From positions 1 to 9,086 of the forward strand of contig CAMHPM010000044.1 in assembly GCA_946187025.1 (NCBI GenBank): a DNA stretch of 9,086 bases. The letters run 5' to 3'. The translations under genes and the position numbers were made by a program. The stretch is from an uncultured Prevotellaceae bacterium. GTDB lineage: Bacteria; Bacteroidota; Bacteroidia; Bacteroidales; Bacteroidaceae. The notes under the pieces were generated by a model. That model searched no databases, had not been told where the DNA came from, and was given only the letters and a program-made list of their open reading frames with translations. Shown in pieces: positions 1-8,312 of the stretch; the stretch's first letter is position 1, and each line of letters begins with the position of its first letter.

Positions 1-810
1 GTGGCTCGTACACCGAGGCACTTCATGACGAATCAGAGTGTTCACATCAACATGCTGGCTCTTGTCTTCCATGGCACATCCGTTGAGCGTCACCTCACTG
101 TATTCACCCTTCAATGCTACACTGACAGTGTTGCGAGTAGTACCATTGAACAGCGTGATGCCATTATGACGAACCGTGGCATTGCGCATCACATTGAATG
201 ATATGTTGTTGAAGCGGGTACAGCCGGCATGGGTTTCCTCTATCTCGTACATATCAAGATGGGCGCCATCGCCCACAAACACCTCTACTACCTGAGTGGT
301 GAGAAAACGTACCGGGTCGGTTGCCTCATAATGCATCAGCAACGTCAGCGACGCATTTTCTTCGAGCACAATGAGTATGCGCTTGTGTTCCATCTTGTCG
401 GTCTGAGCCTTCATTATATCCGATATCTCAAGCGGCCGCTCAACCTGCTGATTACGACCCACATGTATGCACAGACATTCGGTTGCGAACGCAGTATTGA
501 GAGCAACAATCGGGTCGGATGTATCGGTGCATTGGCCATAGTATTTATGCAGCAGCTCGCTGTTGTTTACAGCAACCGGTGCATCCTTGGCCGTTACACA
601 TGTAGCAGCAATCGACAACTCGTAGCCGCCACCGAAGGCCTGCGCCGTATCGGTGTATTTATATTCCTCAACCTTCTGCGAAGGAAATCCTTGCTGCTGG
701 AACGCACGGATAGCATCATCGCGCAACGAATTCATAACATCGGGAGCAACCGACATGAGCTGGTCACGATGTCTGGCATATAGGTCAAGATATGTTTGAA
801 TTGTATCCAT
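1..810 (-). CDS. sufD: Fe-S cluster assembly protein SufD, N-terminal 270 residues (cut by window edge)
   Basis: SufD pairs with SufB and the ATPase SufC in the cytoplasmic SufBC2D scaffold that builds Fe-S clusters. I translated this frame by hand: it starts with ATG at 810 (MDTIQTYLDL) and stays open to base 1. The helical N-terminal region (about 1-60) carries PSQKVEEYKYT at 44-54, the family's (W/Y)KYT landmark. The beta-helix core begins around DPIVALNTAFAT (99-110), and the visible part ends in the conserved stretch DVNTLIRHEVPRC (255-267). A full SufD is around 440-450 residues, so roughly the last 40 percent, including the C-terminal helices that contact SufC, lies beyond the edge. 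The start overlaps the sufC stop by one base (TGATG), which suggests translational coupling and supports this start. SufB is the related paralogue, but the position after sufC and the sequence favour SufD. Confidence 0.93.
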   Translation of the reverse strand, partial: MDTIQTYLDLYARHRDQLMSVAPDVMNSLRDDAIRAFQQQGFPSQKVEEYKYTDTAQAFGGGYELSIAATCVTAKDAPVAVNNSELLHKYYGQCTDTSDPIVALNTAFATECLCIHVGRNQQVERPLEISDIMKAQTDKMEHKRILIVLEENASLTLLMHYEATDPVRFLTTQVVEVFVGDGAHLDMYEIEETHAGCTRFNNISFNVMRNATVRHNGITLFNGTTRNTVSVALKGEYSEVTLNGCAMEDKSQHVDVNTLIRHEVPRCTSH

Positions 811-1547
811 CAGCGTATCCAGTCAAATCCACGTTCTTCAATCTCACGAGCCAGCTCCGGCCCTGCGGTTTTCACTATGCGTCCGTCGAGCAACACATGA
901 ACAATGTCGGGACGGATATAATCGAGAAGTCGCTGATAGTGTGTGATGACCATGGCACTTGTCTTTTCATTACGAAGCTTGTTGAATCCCTCGGCAACCA
1001 CACGCAACGCATCGACATCGAGTCCGCTGTCGGTCTCGTCGAGTATGCAGAACGTCGGTTGCAGCATTGCCATCTGGAATATCTCGTTGCGCTTCTTCTC
1101 GCCTCCCGAGAACCCCTCGTTCACACTGCGCGAAACAAGTCGTTTGTCGATATCGACAAGTTTCTGAGTGTCGCGCATCAGGCGGAGGAAGTCGGTAGAT
1201 TTCAATGGTTCCTGCCCCAAAGCCTCACGACGTGCATTGACGGCAGCACGCATGAAGTTGGTCATGCTCACCCCTGGTATCTCGACAGGAAGCTGGAACG
1301 ACATGAAGATGCCTGCGTGGCTGCGTTCCTCAGGACTCATTTTGAGCAAATCAAGGCCATCGAAAGTGATGCTACCTTCGGTCACCTCATACTTAGGATG
1401 CCCTACAATCACGTTGCTCAACGTGCTCTTACCTGCACCATTCGTTCCCATCAAGGCATGTATCTCACCATCACGAATGGTAAGATCTACTCCTTTCAAT
1501 ATCTCTTTGCCCTCAACACGGGCATGTAAGTTGCGTATCTCTAACAT
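810..1547 (-). CDS. sufC: Fe-S cluster assembly ATPase SufC
   Basis: SufC is the ABC-type ATPase of the SufBC2D scaffold; its ATP-driven dimerisation reshapes SufB-SufD during Fe-S cluster assembly. It is soluble and has no membrane segments. All nucleotide-binding motifs are visible: Walker A GTNGAGKST (34-42), Q-loop FQLPVEIPG (84-92), signature FSGGEKKRNE (146-155), Walker B with catalytic glutamate FCILDETDSGLD (166-177, E171), and H-loop H203. ETDSGLD and SGGEKKRNE are typical of SufC rather than of transport ATPases. The 245-residue length is normal for the family. The gene starts 15 bases after the upstream methyltransferase stop, with an AT-rich leader (AATACATATA) and no clear Shine-Dalgarno, as is usual in Bacteroidetes. 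Its stop overlaps the sufD start. Certain by family. Confidence 0.98.
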   Translation of the reverse strand: MLEIRNLHARVEGKEILKGVDLTIRDGEIHALMGTNGAGKSTLSNVIVGHPKYEVTEGSITFDGLDLLKMSPEERSHAGIFMSFQLPVEIPGVSMTNFMRAAVNARREALGQEPLKSTDFLRLMRDTQKLVDIDKRLVSRSVNEGFSGGEKKRNEIFQMAMLQPTFCILDETDSGLDVDALRVVAEGFNKLRNEKTSAMVITHYQRLLDYIRPDIVHVLLDGRIVKTAGPELAREIEERGFDWIR

Positions 1548-1562
1548 TATATGTATTGTCTG

Positions 1563-2450
1563 TTACTTTCTATATATTAACCTTCGCAGCTTCATCCTGC
1601 ATTCCCATGGCAGTGCCTGCACAAAGAACTGTATGGTGTTGTACCAGCAGTACTTCATCTGCTGCCACATTGCAAAGCTTGGCTTTCGACTCAGTTGCAT
1701 CATTTCGGCCACGGCATCCATCAACCCTTGCAGGCTCTGCTGATTATTATCCTGGATGCAATCGGAACGTTTCTCTATAACACTAACGATGAAGCCGTTT
1801 TCTAGTCGGAAGGTGTTGACCGATGCACATGCGCTTATAAGGTCATCTACCACGAAGCGGTGGTTCTTGTTCCAGATGATGAACTTGCCACCTTCCTCGG
1901 TTATATTATACTTATGGAAGCCTTTGTAGTGCTCGGCCTCGGCTTCGTTGGGATGATGACACAAATAGAGACGTCCCCCCACCTTCAGCGTACACAGGGC
2001 TTCCGTGATTCCCTGTACAGGGTTTGCCGAGTGGTCAAGCGCATTCTGTACGATAATCAGATGAGCACTATCGGCTCCAGCCGTCGCAGTGAGATACTCG
2101 AGCATGCCAAATTCCACATCGGGCACATCACGCCTGTACTGGTACTTAATCTTGTTGTAGAAGTGTGCCAGCGGGTCGATGTAGTGCACATCGAGTTTGA
2201 TATTGCCATCCGTCGACGGCAGGTGATCACCATGTGCATAGCTCATACCACATCCCACATCATATACAACCGGGTGGTCGATTTGTGACAGGAATGCAAC
2301 GATGTCCATACCCTCGAGTTGCAACGTCGAGCCATATCGTGACCAACAGAACATGCCGTCGTACGCCGATTTCCAACGATAGACGTTGTTCCAAAATGCC
2401 AACTCGTAGGATACCCCCGACAGCCACTGCTTCACTTCCGATTGCTGCAT
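1563..2450 (-). CDS. Class I SAM-dependent methyltransferase, substrate unknown, between sufB and sufC
   Basis: This 295-residue protein has a Rossmann-type methyltransferase core. Motif I is VYDVGCGMSY (62-71), an acidic motif II lies in VHYIDPLAHFYNKI (88-101, D92), motif IV is in LIIVQNALDHSANP (131-144), and the post-motif strand is LKVGGRLYLCHH (155-166). This pattern fits the Methyltransf_11/Methyltransf_23-like group that acts on small molecules, sugars or lipids. The N-terminal 50 residues are rich in aromatics. The C-terminal 65 residues form an extension ending in a basic, possibly amphipathic tail (KLRRLIYRK); there is no signal peptide. The IDPLA...Y style of motif II recalls methyltransferases seen near glycan biosynthesis genes, but that is only an inference. 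The gene follows sufB by 62 bases and precedes sufC by 15, with no promoter of its own visible, so it is probably co-transcribed. Nothing in the sequence shows a role in Fe-S assembly. Certain as a methyltransferase fold; substrate unknown. Confidence 0.9.
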   Translation of the reverse strand: MQQSEVKQWLSGVSYELAFWNNVYRWKSAYDGMFCWSRYGSTLQLEGMDIVAFLSQIDHPVVYDVGCGMSYAHGDHLPSTDGNIKLDVHYIDPLAHFYNKIKYQYRRDVPDVEFGMLEYLTATAGADSAHLIIVQNALDHSANPVQGITEALCTLKVGGRLYLCHHPNEAEAEHYKGFHKYNITEEGGKFIIWNKNHRFVVDDLISACASVNTFRLENGFIVSVIEKRSDCIQDNNQQSLQGLMDAVAEMMQLSRKPSFAMWQQMKYCWYNTIQFFVQALPWECRMKLRRLIYRK

Positions 2451-2512
2451 GATGATTACTTGTTTGCTATTTCAATATCACTATGCTGATACCTGTATTT
2501 TGCCTTGCCACG

Positions 2513-3964
2513 CTATCCCACACTACCCTCGAGCGATACCGACAACAGTTTCTGCGCCTCTACAGCAAATTCCATCGGCAGCTTATTGAGCACGTCTTTG
2601 GCATATCCGTTGACGATAAGCCCGATGGCTTCTTCGGTCGAGATGCCGCGTTGGTTGCAGTAGAAGAGCTGATCCTCGGATATCTTCGACGTCGTTGCCT
2701 CATGTTCCACTGTTGCAGTGTTGTTTTGAACGTCGAGGTAAGGGAATGTATGCGCACCACATCGGCTGCCAAGCAGCAACGAGTCGCACGAACTGTAGTT
2801 GCGGGCTCCATCGGCTTTACGGCCAATCTTCACCAGTCCGCGGTATGAGTTCTGACTCTTCCCTGCCGAAATGCCTTTGCTTATTATCGTACTGCGAGTG
2901 CCTTTACCGATATGAATCATCTTTGTGCCCGTATCGGCTTGCTGATGGTTGTTGGTCACTGCCACCGAATAGAATTCGGCCACTGAGTCGTTGCCTGAAA
3001 GGACGCAGCTGGGGTATTTCCATGTTATGGCCGAACCTGTCTCGACCTGTGTCCACGACAGTTTGCTGTTGTCGCCACGCAGGTGTCCGCGTTTTGTCAC
3101 GAGGTTGAGCACTCCGCCCTTGCCATCCTTATCGCCCGGGTACCAGTTCTGCACGGTGCTGTACTTCACTTCGGCACGGTTCATCACCACAATCTCGACG
3201 ATGGCAGCATGTAGCTGGTTTTCGTCGCGCATAGGTGCGGTGCATCCTTCGAGGTACGACACGTATGAATCGTCGTCGCAAACGATAAGCGTACGTTCAA
3301 ACTGTCCAGTTCCGCGTGCGTTGATGCGGAAGTAGGTGGACAGTTCCATCGGGCAACGTGTATTCTTTGGGATATATACGAACGAGCCGTCGCTGAAGAC
3401 TGCGGAGTTGAGTGCGGCGAAGTAGTTGTCACGATATGGCACCACACTGCCCAGATACTGACGCACGAGGTCGGGATGTTGTTTCACGGCCTCGCTTATC
3501 GAGCAGAAGATGATTCCTTTCTCCTGCAACAGTTTCTGATGTGTGGTCTTCACCGACACCGAGTCCATGACGGCATCGACTGCAGTGCCGCTTAGCGTCA
3601 TGCGTTCCTCGAGCGGTATGCCCAGTTTGTCGAATGTCTTCACCAGTTCGGGGTCAATCTCCTTTGGTTTTCCGTCCGACGAGGCACGGCGTGTAGGGTC
3701 GGCATAATAGGATATAGCCTGATAATCTATATCAGGCATATCCAGATGTCCCCACTCGGGTTGCTTCATCGTGGTCCAGTGGCGGTAGGCTTTCAGACGG
3801 AAGTCAAGCAACCACTCGGGTTCCTCTTTCTTGGCCGATATGAGCCGCACTACGTCTTCGTTTAGTCCGCGTTCTATGATTTCGGTATGTACGTCGGTGG
3901 TGAAGCCATACTTGTACTGCTCGTTTGCCACCTGGCGTACATACTCATTCGATTCTTTTGCCAT
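2513..3964 (-). CDS. sufB: Fe-S cluster assembly scaffold protein SufB
   Basis: SufB is the core scaffold subunit of the cytoplasmic SufBC2D complex: it receives sulfur from the SufS desulfurase system and builds the Fe-S cluster. The protein has 483 residues, close to the E. coli length of about 495. Landmarks are the N-terminal EPEWLLDFRLKAYRHW (48-63), the beta-helix core (about 150-420), FVYIPKNTRCP (195-205), and the conserved C-terminal stretches SYRGLVKIG and CGAHTFPY. Cys393 in SSCDSLLLG and Glu422 in VEHEATTS align with E. coli Cys405 and Glu434, residues reported as essential for cluster formation, so the protein should be functional. The CxxCxxxC motif of the E. coli N-terminal part is absent. 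The ATG overlaps the infB stop by one base (TAATG), which fixes the start and suggests reinitiation after infB. Certain by family. Confidence 0.98.
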   Translation of the reverse strand: MAKESNEYVRQVANEQYKYGFTTDVHTEIIERGLNEDVVRLISAKKEEPEWLLDFRLKAYRHWTTMKQPEWGHLDMPDIDYQAISYYADPTRRASSDGKPKEIDPELVKTFDKLGIPLEERMTLSGTAVDAVMDSVSVKTTHQKLLQEKGIIFCSISEAVKQHPDLVRQYLGSVVPYRDNYFAALNSAVFSDGSFVYIPKNTRCPMELSTYFRINARGTGQFERTLIVCDDDSYVSYLEGCTAPMRDENQLHAAIVEIVVMNRAEVKYSTVQNWYPGDKDGKGGVLNLVTKRGHLRGDNSKLSWTQVETGSAITWKYPSCVLSGNDSVAEFYSVAVTNNHQQADTGTKMIHIGKGTRSTIISKGISAGKSQNSYRGLVKIGRKADGARNYSSCDSLLLGSRCGAHTFPYLDVQNNTATVEHEATTSKISEDQLFYCNQRGISTEEAIGLIVNGYAKDVLNKLPMEFAVEAQKLLSVSLEGSVG

Positions 3965-6945
3965 TACAACTTTTGCTTCACTTCTATCTCGGCAAATGTT
4001 TCAAGGATATCACCCTCGCGTATGTCGTCATAGTTTACGATTGAGATACCGCACTCGAAGTTTGTGCCGACTTCTTTCACGTCGTCTTTGAAACGTTTGA
4101 GGGCATTTATCTGTCCGGTATAAACCACGATTCCGTCACGGATGACACGTACCTTGTTGCTACGCTGCACCTTTCCGCTTGTGACGAATGCACCGGCCAC
4201 AGTACCGACTTTGGTGATGTGATATACCTGACGTACTTCTACCGTAGCGGTGATTTCCTCCTTGGTTTCTGGTGCGAGCATTCCTTCCATTGCGCTCTTG
4301 ATTTCCTCGATTGTGTCGTAAATCACAGAGTATAGGCGTATATCGACGCCTTCCTGATCGGCCAATGTACGTGCTGCTTTCGACGGGCGTACCTGGAAGC
4401 CGACGATGATGGCATCGGATGCTGCAGCCAGTGTTACATCGCTCTCGCTTATCTGTCCTACGGCTTTGTGTATCACATTTACCTGAATCTTTTCGGTCGA
4501 GAGTTTGATGAGAGAGTCGGACAGTGCCTCGATTGAGCCGTCAACGTCGCCCTTCACCACGATATTGAGTTCCTTGAAGTCGCCTAGTGCGATGCGTCGT
4601 CCAAGTTCGTTGAGGTCGATACGTTTCATGGTTCTCAGTCCCTGCTCGCGTTTCAGTTGTTCGCGCTTGTTGCATATCTCGCGTGCTTCCTGCTCGGTTT
4701 CCATCACGTGGAACGTGTCTCCGGCTGTAGGTGCGCCGTTGAGTCCGAGTATCACAGCCGGCTCGGCTGGCAATGCTTTTTCTATCTTTTGTCCACGTTC
4801 GTTGAACATGGCCTTGATACGTCCGTAGTGTGTACCAGCCAGCACTATGTCGCCTTGGTGCAGGGTTCCGTTCTGACACAATACTGTTGCCACGTATCCG
4901 CGTCCACGGTCGAGTGTCGATTCGATGATAGAGCCTGTTGCCTTGAGCATCTCAGCTTCGAGCAGCACTTTGTCCATGAGTTCCTCGACGCCGATACCCT
5001 TCTTGGCACTGATGTCCTGGCTCTGGTACTTGCCGCCCCAGTCTTCGACGAGGAGGTTCATTGCAGCCAGTTGTTCTTTTATTTTCTCAGGATTTGCTCC
5101 CGGCTTGTCTATCTTGTTTATTGCAAACACCATAGGTACACCTGCGGCCTGTGCATGAGCGATGGCTTCACGGGTTTGTGGCATGATTGCATCGTCGGCG
5201 GCGATGATGATGATTGCGATATCGGTGACTTGTGCTCCACGTGCACGCATGGCTGTGAATGCTTCGTGTCCCGGGGTGTCGAGGAATGTGATGTGTCGGC
5301 CGTCGGCCATTTTCACGTTGTATGCACCGATGTGCTGTGTGATTCCTCCTGCCTCGCCGGCAATCACATTGGTGTTGCGTATGTAGTCGAGCAGCGAAGT
5401 CTTTCCGTGGTCAACGTGTCCCATCACTGTGATGATAGGTGCGCGGTCTTGCAGGTCTTCTTCCGAGTCGGCTACTTCTTCGATGGCGTGTGTCACTTCT
5501 TCGCTCACGTAGTTGGTTGTGAATCCGAATTCCTCGGCCACCATGTTGATGGTTTCGGCATCGAGTCGTTGGTTTATGCTCACCATGATTCCTATTGACA
5601 TACATGTTCCGATAACTTTTGTTACTGGTACATTCATCATAGTTGCAAGTTCGTTTGCCGTCACAAACTCTGTGAGTTGCAGCACTTTGTTGTTGGCATC
5701 TTCTCCTTCTTCCAGTTCGTGGCGGTGGCGTTCACGTTTCTCTTTACGGTTCTTCACACTGCTCTTCACCGACTTGGTGGTGAGTCGTGCCAATGTTTCT
5801 TTCACCTGCTTTGCTACTTCTTCGTCGCTCAGTTCGAGTTTTACCTCGGCTTGTTTCTTCTTGTTTTTCTTTCCTGTCTTGGCAGGTGCAGGTGTGTTAG
5901 GGTTCGGTCGTCCGCCTCCTTGTCCTCCGCGTTGTTTTTGCTTGTCGGCCTTCGGTGTGTTTTGTTGCTGGCTTGCCACGGCGTTGATGTCGATCTTGCC
6001 TTTGTTTATGCGCTGACGTTTCTTGCGTTTGCCTTCTTCGTCGGCATTGTCGTCTTTGCCGCCGATTTCTTTCATCAGCGACTCTTTATACTTGTTCTTG
6101 GCTTCCTGGCGCACACGTTCTTTCTCTTCACGCTCTTTCCTGCGTTCGGCCTTTGATTTCTTGTCGGGGCGTGTTTTCGAGTTGATGTTGCTGAGGTCGA
6201 TGAATCCCACTTTCTTGAAGTTGAGTCCGGCATCGGGTGTTGTCACATGATATACTCCGTTTCCGTTGTCTTCGAGTTGTGTTTCTTTTTTCGGACCGTT
6301 GTCTTGTGCTGCAGGTGTTTCTGCAGCAGGTGTTTCAGCCTCGGCTTTCGGTTCTGCGGGGTCGGCCTGTTCTTCCTGTTTTAGTGTTTCGGCCTGTTCG
6401 GCAACATTTTTCACTGGCACCTCAGCCGTTTTTTTCTGCTGTGGTTCCACTTCCTGTTGCTTTGTTTCAGCCTGAGTGGTTTCTTCCACTTTTTCTTCTG
6501 CCACAGGTGCTTTTGGTTCTTCTTTCGGTGCCGGCTCTACTGGTTTAGGCTGTTCAGCAGTTGCAGGCGCAGTTTTTTTCTCGGTCACGAGTCGGCCTAC
6601 CACCTTTATCTCAGCCTTAGCCTCACTGCTCATGCGGAACACTTCTTGTTGTTCCTTTTGTTTCCTGAGTTCAGCCTCACGGCGTTGTTGTTCCTGCCTC
6701 TCGCGTTCACGTCGCTCAGCCTTTTCCTGGCTTTCTTTTTCCTTGCGCTTCATGATGTCGAGGCGGGTCTCCTGACTTTTGAGTTTGTCGCCGCCAAACT
6801 CTGCGAGCAGCAGGTCGTACTGTTCGTCGGATATTTTAGCATTGATGCTCGCGTCGTCGAGTGGTTTGCCTTTCTTTTGCAGGAATTCAGCCACGGTGTT
6901 GATTCCCACGTTCAGTTCTTTTAGTGCTTTATTGAGTCTTGGCAT
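3964..6945 (-). CDS. infB: Translation initiation factor IF-2
   Basis: IF2 is the cytoplasmic GTPase that brings initiator tRNA to the 30S subunit and promotes subunit joining. The 993-residue protein has an IF2N-type helical domain at 1-50 (PRLNKALKELNVGINTVAEFL), a very long low-complexity linker rich in K, E, Q, A and P (about 60-415), a second IF2N-like segment (about 422-480), and the GTPase domain. GTPase motifs are G1 GHVDHGKT (509-516), switch I GGITQHIG (533-540), G3 DTPGH (556-560), G4 NKID (610-613) and G5 SAK (646-648). The beta-barrel domain II, domain III and the fMet-tRNA-binding C-terminal domain follow to the end (EIEVKQKL). It is longer than E. coli IF2 (890) mainly because of the linker, as usual for Bacteroidetes. 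The gene starts 64 bases after nusA, with an AT-rich leader and no clear Shine-Dalgarno, and runs into sufB with a one-base overlap. Shorter isoforms from internal starts, known in E. coli, cannot be judged here. Confidence 0.99.
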   Translation of the reverse strand: MPRLNKALKELNVGINTVAEFLQKKGKPLDDASINAKISDEQYDLLLAEFGGDKLKSQETRLDIMKRKEKESQEKAERRERERQEQQRREAELRKQKEQQEVFRMSSEAKAEIKVVGRLVTEKKTAPATAEQPKPVEPAPKEEPKAPVAEEKVEETTQAETKQQEVEPQQKKTAEVPVKNVAEQAETLKQEEQADPAEPKAEAETPAAETPAAQDNGPKKETQLEDNGNGVYHVTTPDAGLNFKKVGFIDLSNINSKTRPDKKSKAERRKEREEKERVRQEAKNKYKESLMKEIGGKDDNADEEGKRKKRQRINKGKIDINAVASQQQNTPKADKQKQRGGQGGGRPNPNTPAPAKTGKKNKKKQAEVKLELSDEEVAKQVKETLARLTTKSVKSSVKNRKEKRERHRHELEEGEDANNKVLQLTEFVTANELATMMNVPVTKVIGTCMSIGIMVSINQRLDAETINMVAEEFGFTTNYVSEEVTHAIEEVADSEEDLQDRAPIITVMGHVDHGKTSLLDYIRNTNVIAGEAGGITQHIGAYNVKMADGRHITFLDTPGHEAFTAMRARGAQVTDIAIIIIAADDAIMPQTREAIAHAQAAGVPMVFAINKIDKPGANPEKIKEQLAAMNLLVEDWGGKYQSQDISAKKGIGVEELMDKVLLEAEMLKATGSIIESTLDRGRGYVATVLCQNGTLHQGDIVLAGTHYGRIKAMFNERGQKIEKALPAEPAVILGLNGAPTAGDTFHVMETEQEAREICNKREQLKREQGLRTMKRIDLNELGRRIALGDFKELNIVVKGDVDGSIEALSDSLIKLSTEKIQVNVIHKAVGQISESDVTLAAASDAIIVGFQVRPSKAARTLADQEGVDIRLYSVIYDTIEEIKSAMEGMLAPETKEEITATVEVRQVYHITKVGTVAGAFVTSGKVQRSNKVRVIRDGIVVYTGQINALKRFKDDVKEVGTNFECGISIVNYDDIREGDILETFAEIEVKQKL

Positions 6946-7009
6946 CTATACAAATTGATAATTAATAGTTGAAAAAAGCAATAGGTTATGGGTGTGTGTC
7001 GTGTCCGTA

Positions 7010-8275
7010 TCAGTCTTCAAACTCCGATTTCAGGATTCTGATTACATCGTCAACGGTGTCTTCTTCGAGGTCGGCCTTCTCGATGAGCAGGTCGCGTGGG
7101 GCTTCGAGTACTGCACGTGCAGTGTCAAGGCCGAGTTTCTTTATTGCATCGATTACCCATCCTTCGATTTCGTCCTTGAATTCGTCGAGGTAGATATCGT
7201 CGAGGTTCTTCTCGTTGTCGTCGAGTTCGCGGAATACGTCGATGGTGTAGTTGGTGAGCATACTTGCCAGTTTTATGTTCATACCGTTCTTTCCGATTGC
7301 CAGCGACACTTGGTCAGGGTTGAGATATACTTCTGCCTTGCGATCTTCTTCGTGCAGTGTGATTGAGTTTACGTGTGCCGGTGCCAATGCGCGTTGTATG
7401 AGCAGTTTTGTGTTGGCTGTATAGTTTATGACGTCGATGCTCTCGTTGTGCAGTTCGCGCACAATTCCGTGGATACGGCTGCCTTTCACGCCCACACATG
7501 CTCCGACGGGGTCGATGCGGTCGTTGTAGCTTTCTACTGCAATCTTGGCTCGCTCGCCCGGTATGCGTGCTATCTGGTGTACGGTGATGAGTCCGTCGCC
7601 GATTTCGGGTACTTCCTGTTCGAGCAGTCGTTGCAGGAATTCAGGTGCGATACGGCTGAGTATGATTTTCGGGTTGTTGTTCTGGTTGTCCACGCGCAGC
7701 ACCACGGCTCTTGCTGTCTCGCCTTTGCGGAAGAAGTCGCTTGGTATCTGCTCGGTCTTTGGCAGGAGCATTTCGTTGCCTTCGTCGTCGAGTATGAGTG
7801 TCTCGCGTTTCCACACCTGATATACTTCTCCGCTCACGATTTGTCCCACTTTGTCTTTGTATTTGTGATAGAGGTTGTCGTGCTCGAGTTCAAGTATTTT
7901 CGAGGCCATGGTCTGGCGCAGGTTGAGTATTGAGCGGCGGCCGAAGTCGCTGAAATGTATTTTCTCCGACACGTCTTCGCCCACCTCGTAGTCTTCGTCT
8001 ATCTTCTGTGCTTCCGACAGGCCTATCTGTGTGTTTTCGTCTTCCACCTCGTCGTCGGGCACAACCACGCGGTTGCGGTAGATTTCGAAGTCGCCGTTCT
8101 CGGGGTTTACAATCACGTCGAAGTTTTCGTCGGAGCCATACTGCTTCTGCAGCACGCTGTGGAACGAGTCTTCAATCACACTGATGAGCGTCGTGCGGTC
8201 AATGTGCTTTGTCTCCTTGAAGTCCTTGAAGGTGTCCTTCAGGCTTACTTTTTTCTCTGTTACTTTTGTTGCCAT
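7010..8275 (-). CDS. nusA: Transcription termination/antitermination factor NusA
   Basis: NusA binds RNA polymerase and the nascent RNA and modulates pausing, termination and antitermination. The 421-residue protein shows the RNA-polymerase-binding N-terminal domain (about 25-135, with GDFEIYRNRVV at 61-71 and FGRRSILNLRQTMASKI at 111-127), an S1 domain (about 143-209), and two KH domains with GVKGSRI (262-268) and GKNGMNI (328-334). The last 70 residues are acidic and helical, with only a short helix-hairpin-helix-like part (about 370-415). The two acidic repeats of E. coli NusA (495 residues) are missing, which is usual outside Proteobacteria. The N-terminal region IDRTTLISVIEDSF is of the Bacteroidetes type, supporting the start at 8275. 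It lies between rimP (75-base spacer) and infB (64-base spacer), the classic rimP-nusA-infB order. In other bacteria this operon is autoregulated by NusA; here that is only an inference. Confidence 0.98.
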   Translation of the reverse strand: MATKVTEKKVSLKDTFKDFKETKHIDRTTLISVIEDSFHSVLQKQYGSDENFDVIVNPENGDFEIYRNRVVVPDDEVEDENTQIGLSEAQKIDEDYEVGEDVSEKIHFSDFGRRSILNLRQTMASKILELEHDNLYHKYKDKVGQIVSGEVYQVWKRETLILDDEGNEMLLPKTEQIPSDFFRKGETARAVVLRVDNQNNNPKIILSRIAPEFLQRLLEQEVPEIGDGLITVHQIARIPGERAKIAVESYNDRIDPVGACVGVKGSRIHGIVRELHNESIDVINYTANTKLLIQRALAPAHVNSITLHEEDRKAEVYLNPDQVSLAIGKNGMNIKLASMLTNYTIDVFRELDDNEKNLDDIYLDEFKDEIEGWVIDAIKKLGLDTARAVLEAPRDLLIEKADLEEDTVDDVIRILKSEFED

Positions 8276-8312
8276 TATATTTTTTGTTTAGTTCTTTTCA
8301 TAAAGAAACAGT

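Noticed and set aside
229..783. A 184-codon plus-strand open frame at the left end.
   Set aside because: The minus strand here reads without interruption as SufD with conserved family segments, directly coupled to sufC.
792..1529. A 245-codon open frame on the plus strand opposite sufC.
   Set aside because: It mirrors a certain ABC ATPase gene, has no recognisable domain, and its His/Cys-rich composition is that of an antisense shadow.
4657..5598. A 313-codon plus-strand open frame opposite the IF2 GTPase region.
   Set aside because: It lies entirely within infB, whose GTPase motifs are all intact; the Cys/Val/His-rich translation is typical of a reverse-strand artefact.
5513..6924. Several plus-strand frames rich in Phe, Leu, Ser and Cys that resemble membrane proteins.
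   Set aside because: They are the antisense reading of the Lys/Glu/Gln-rich IF2 linker, which necessarily gives Phe/Leu/Ser-rich translations.
5160..6945. The long low-complexity linker in IF2 considered as a sign of gene fusion or insertion.
   Set aside because: Long charged, Ala/Pro/Glu/Lys-rich linkers between the N-terminal domain and the GTPase core are normal in Bacteroidetes IF2.
7010..7220. NusA lacking the C-terminal acidic repeats of E. coli, considered as a truncation.
   Set aside because: The reading frame ends naturally, and shorter NusA proteins without the repeats are common outside Proteobacteria.
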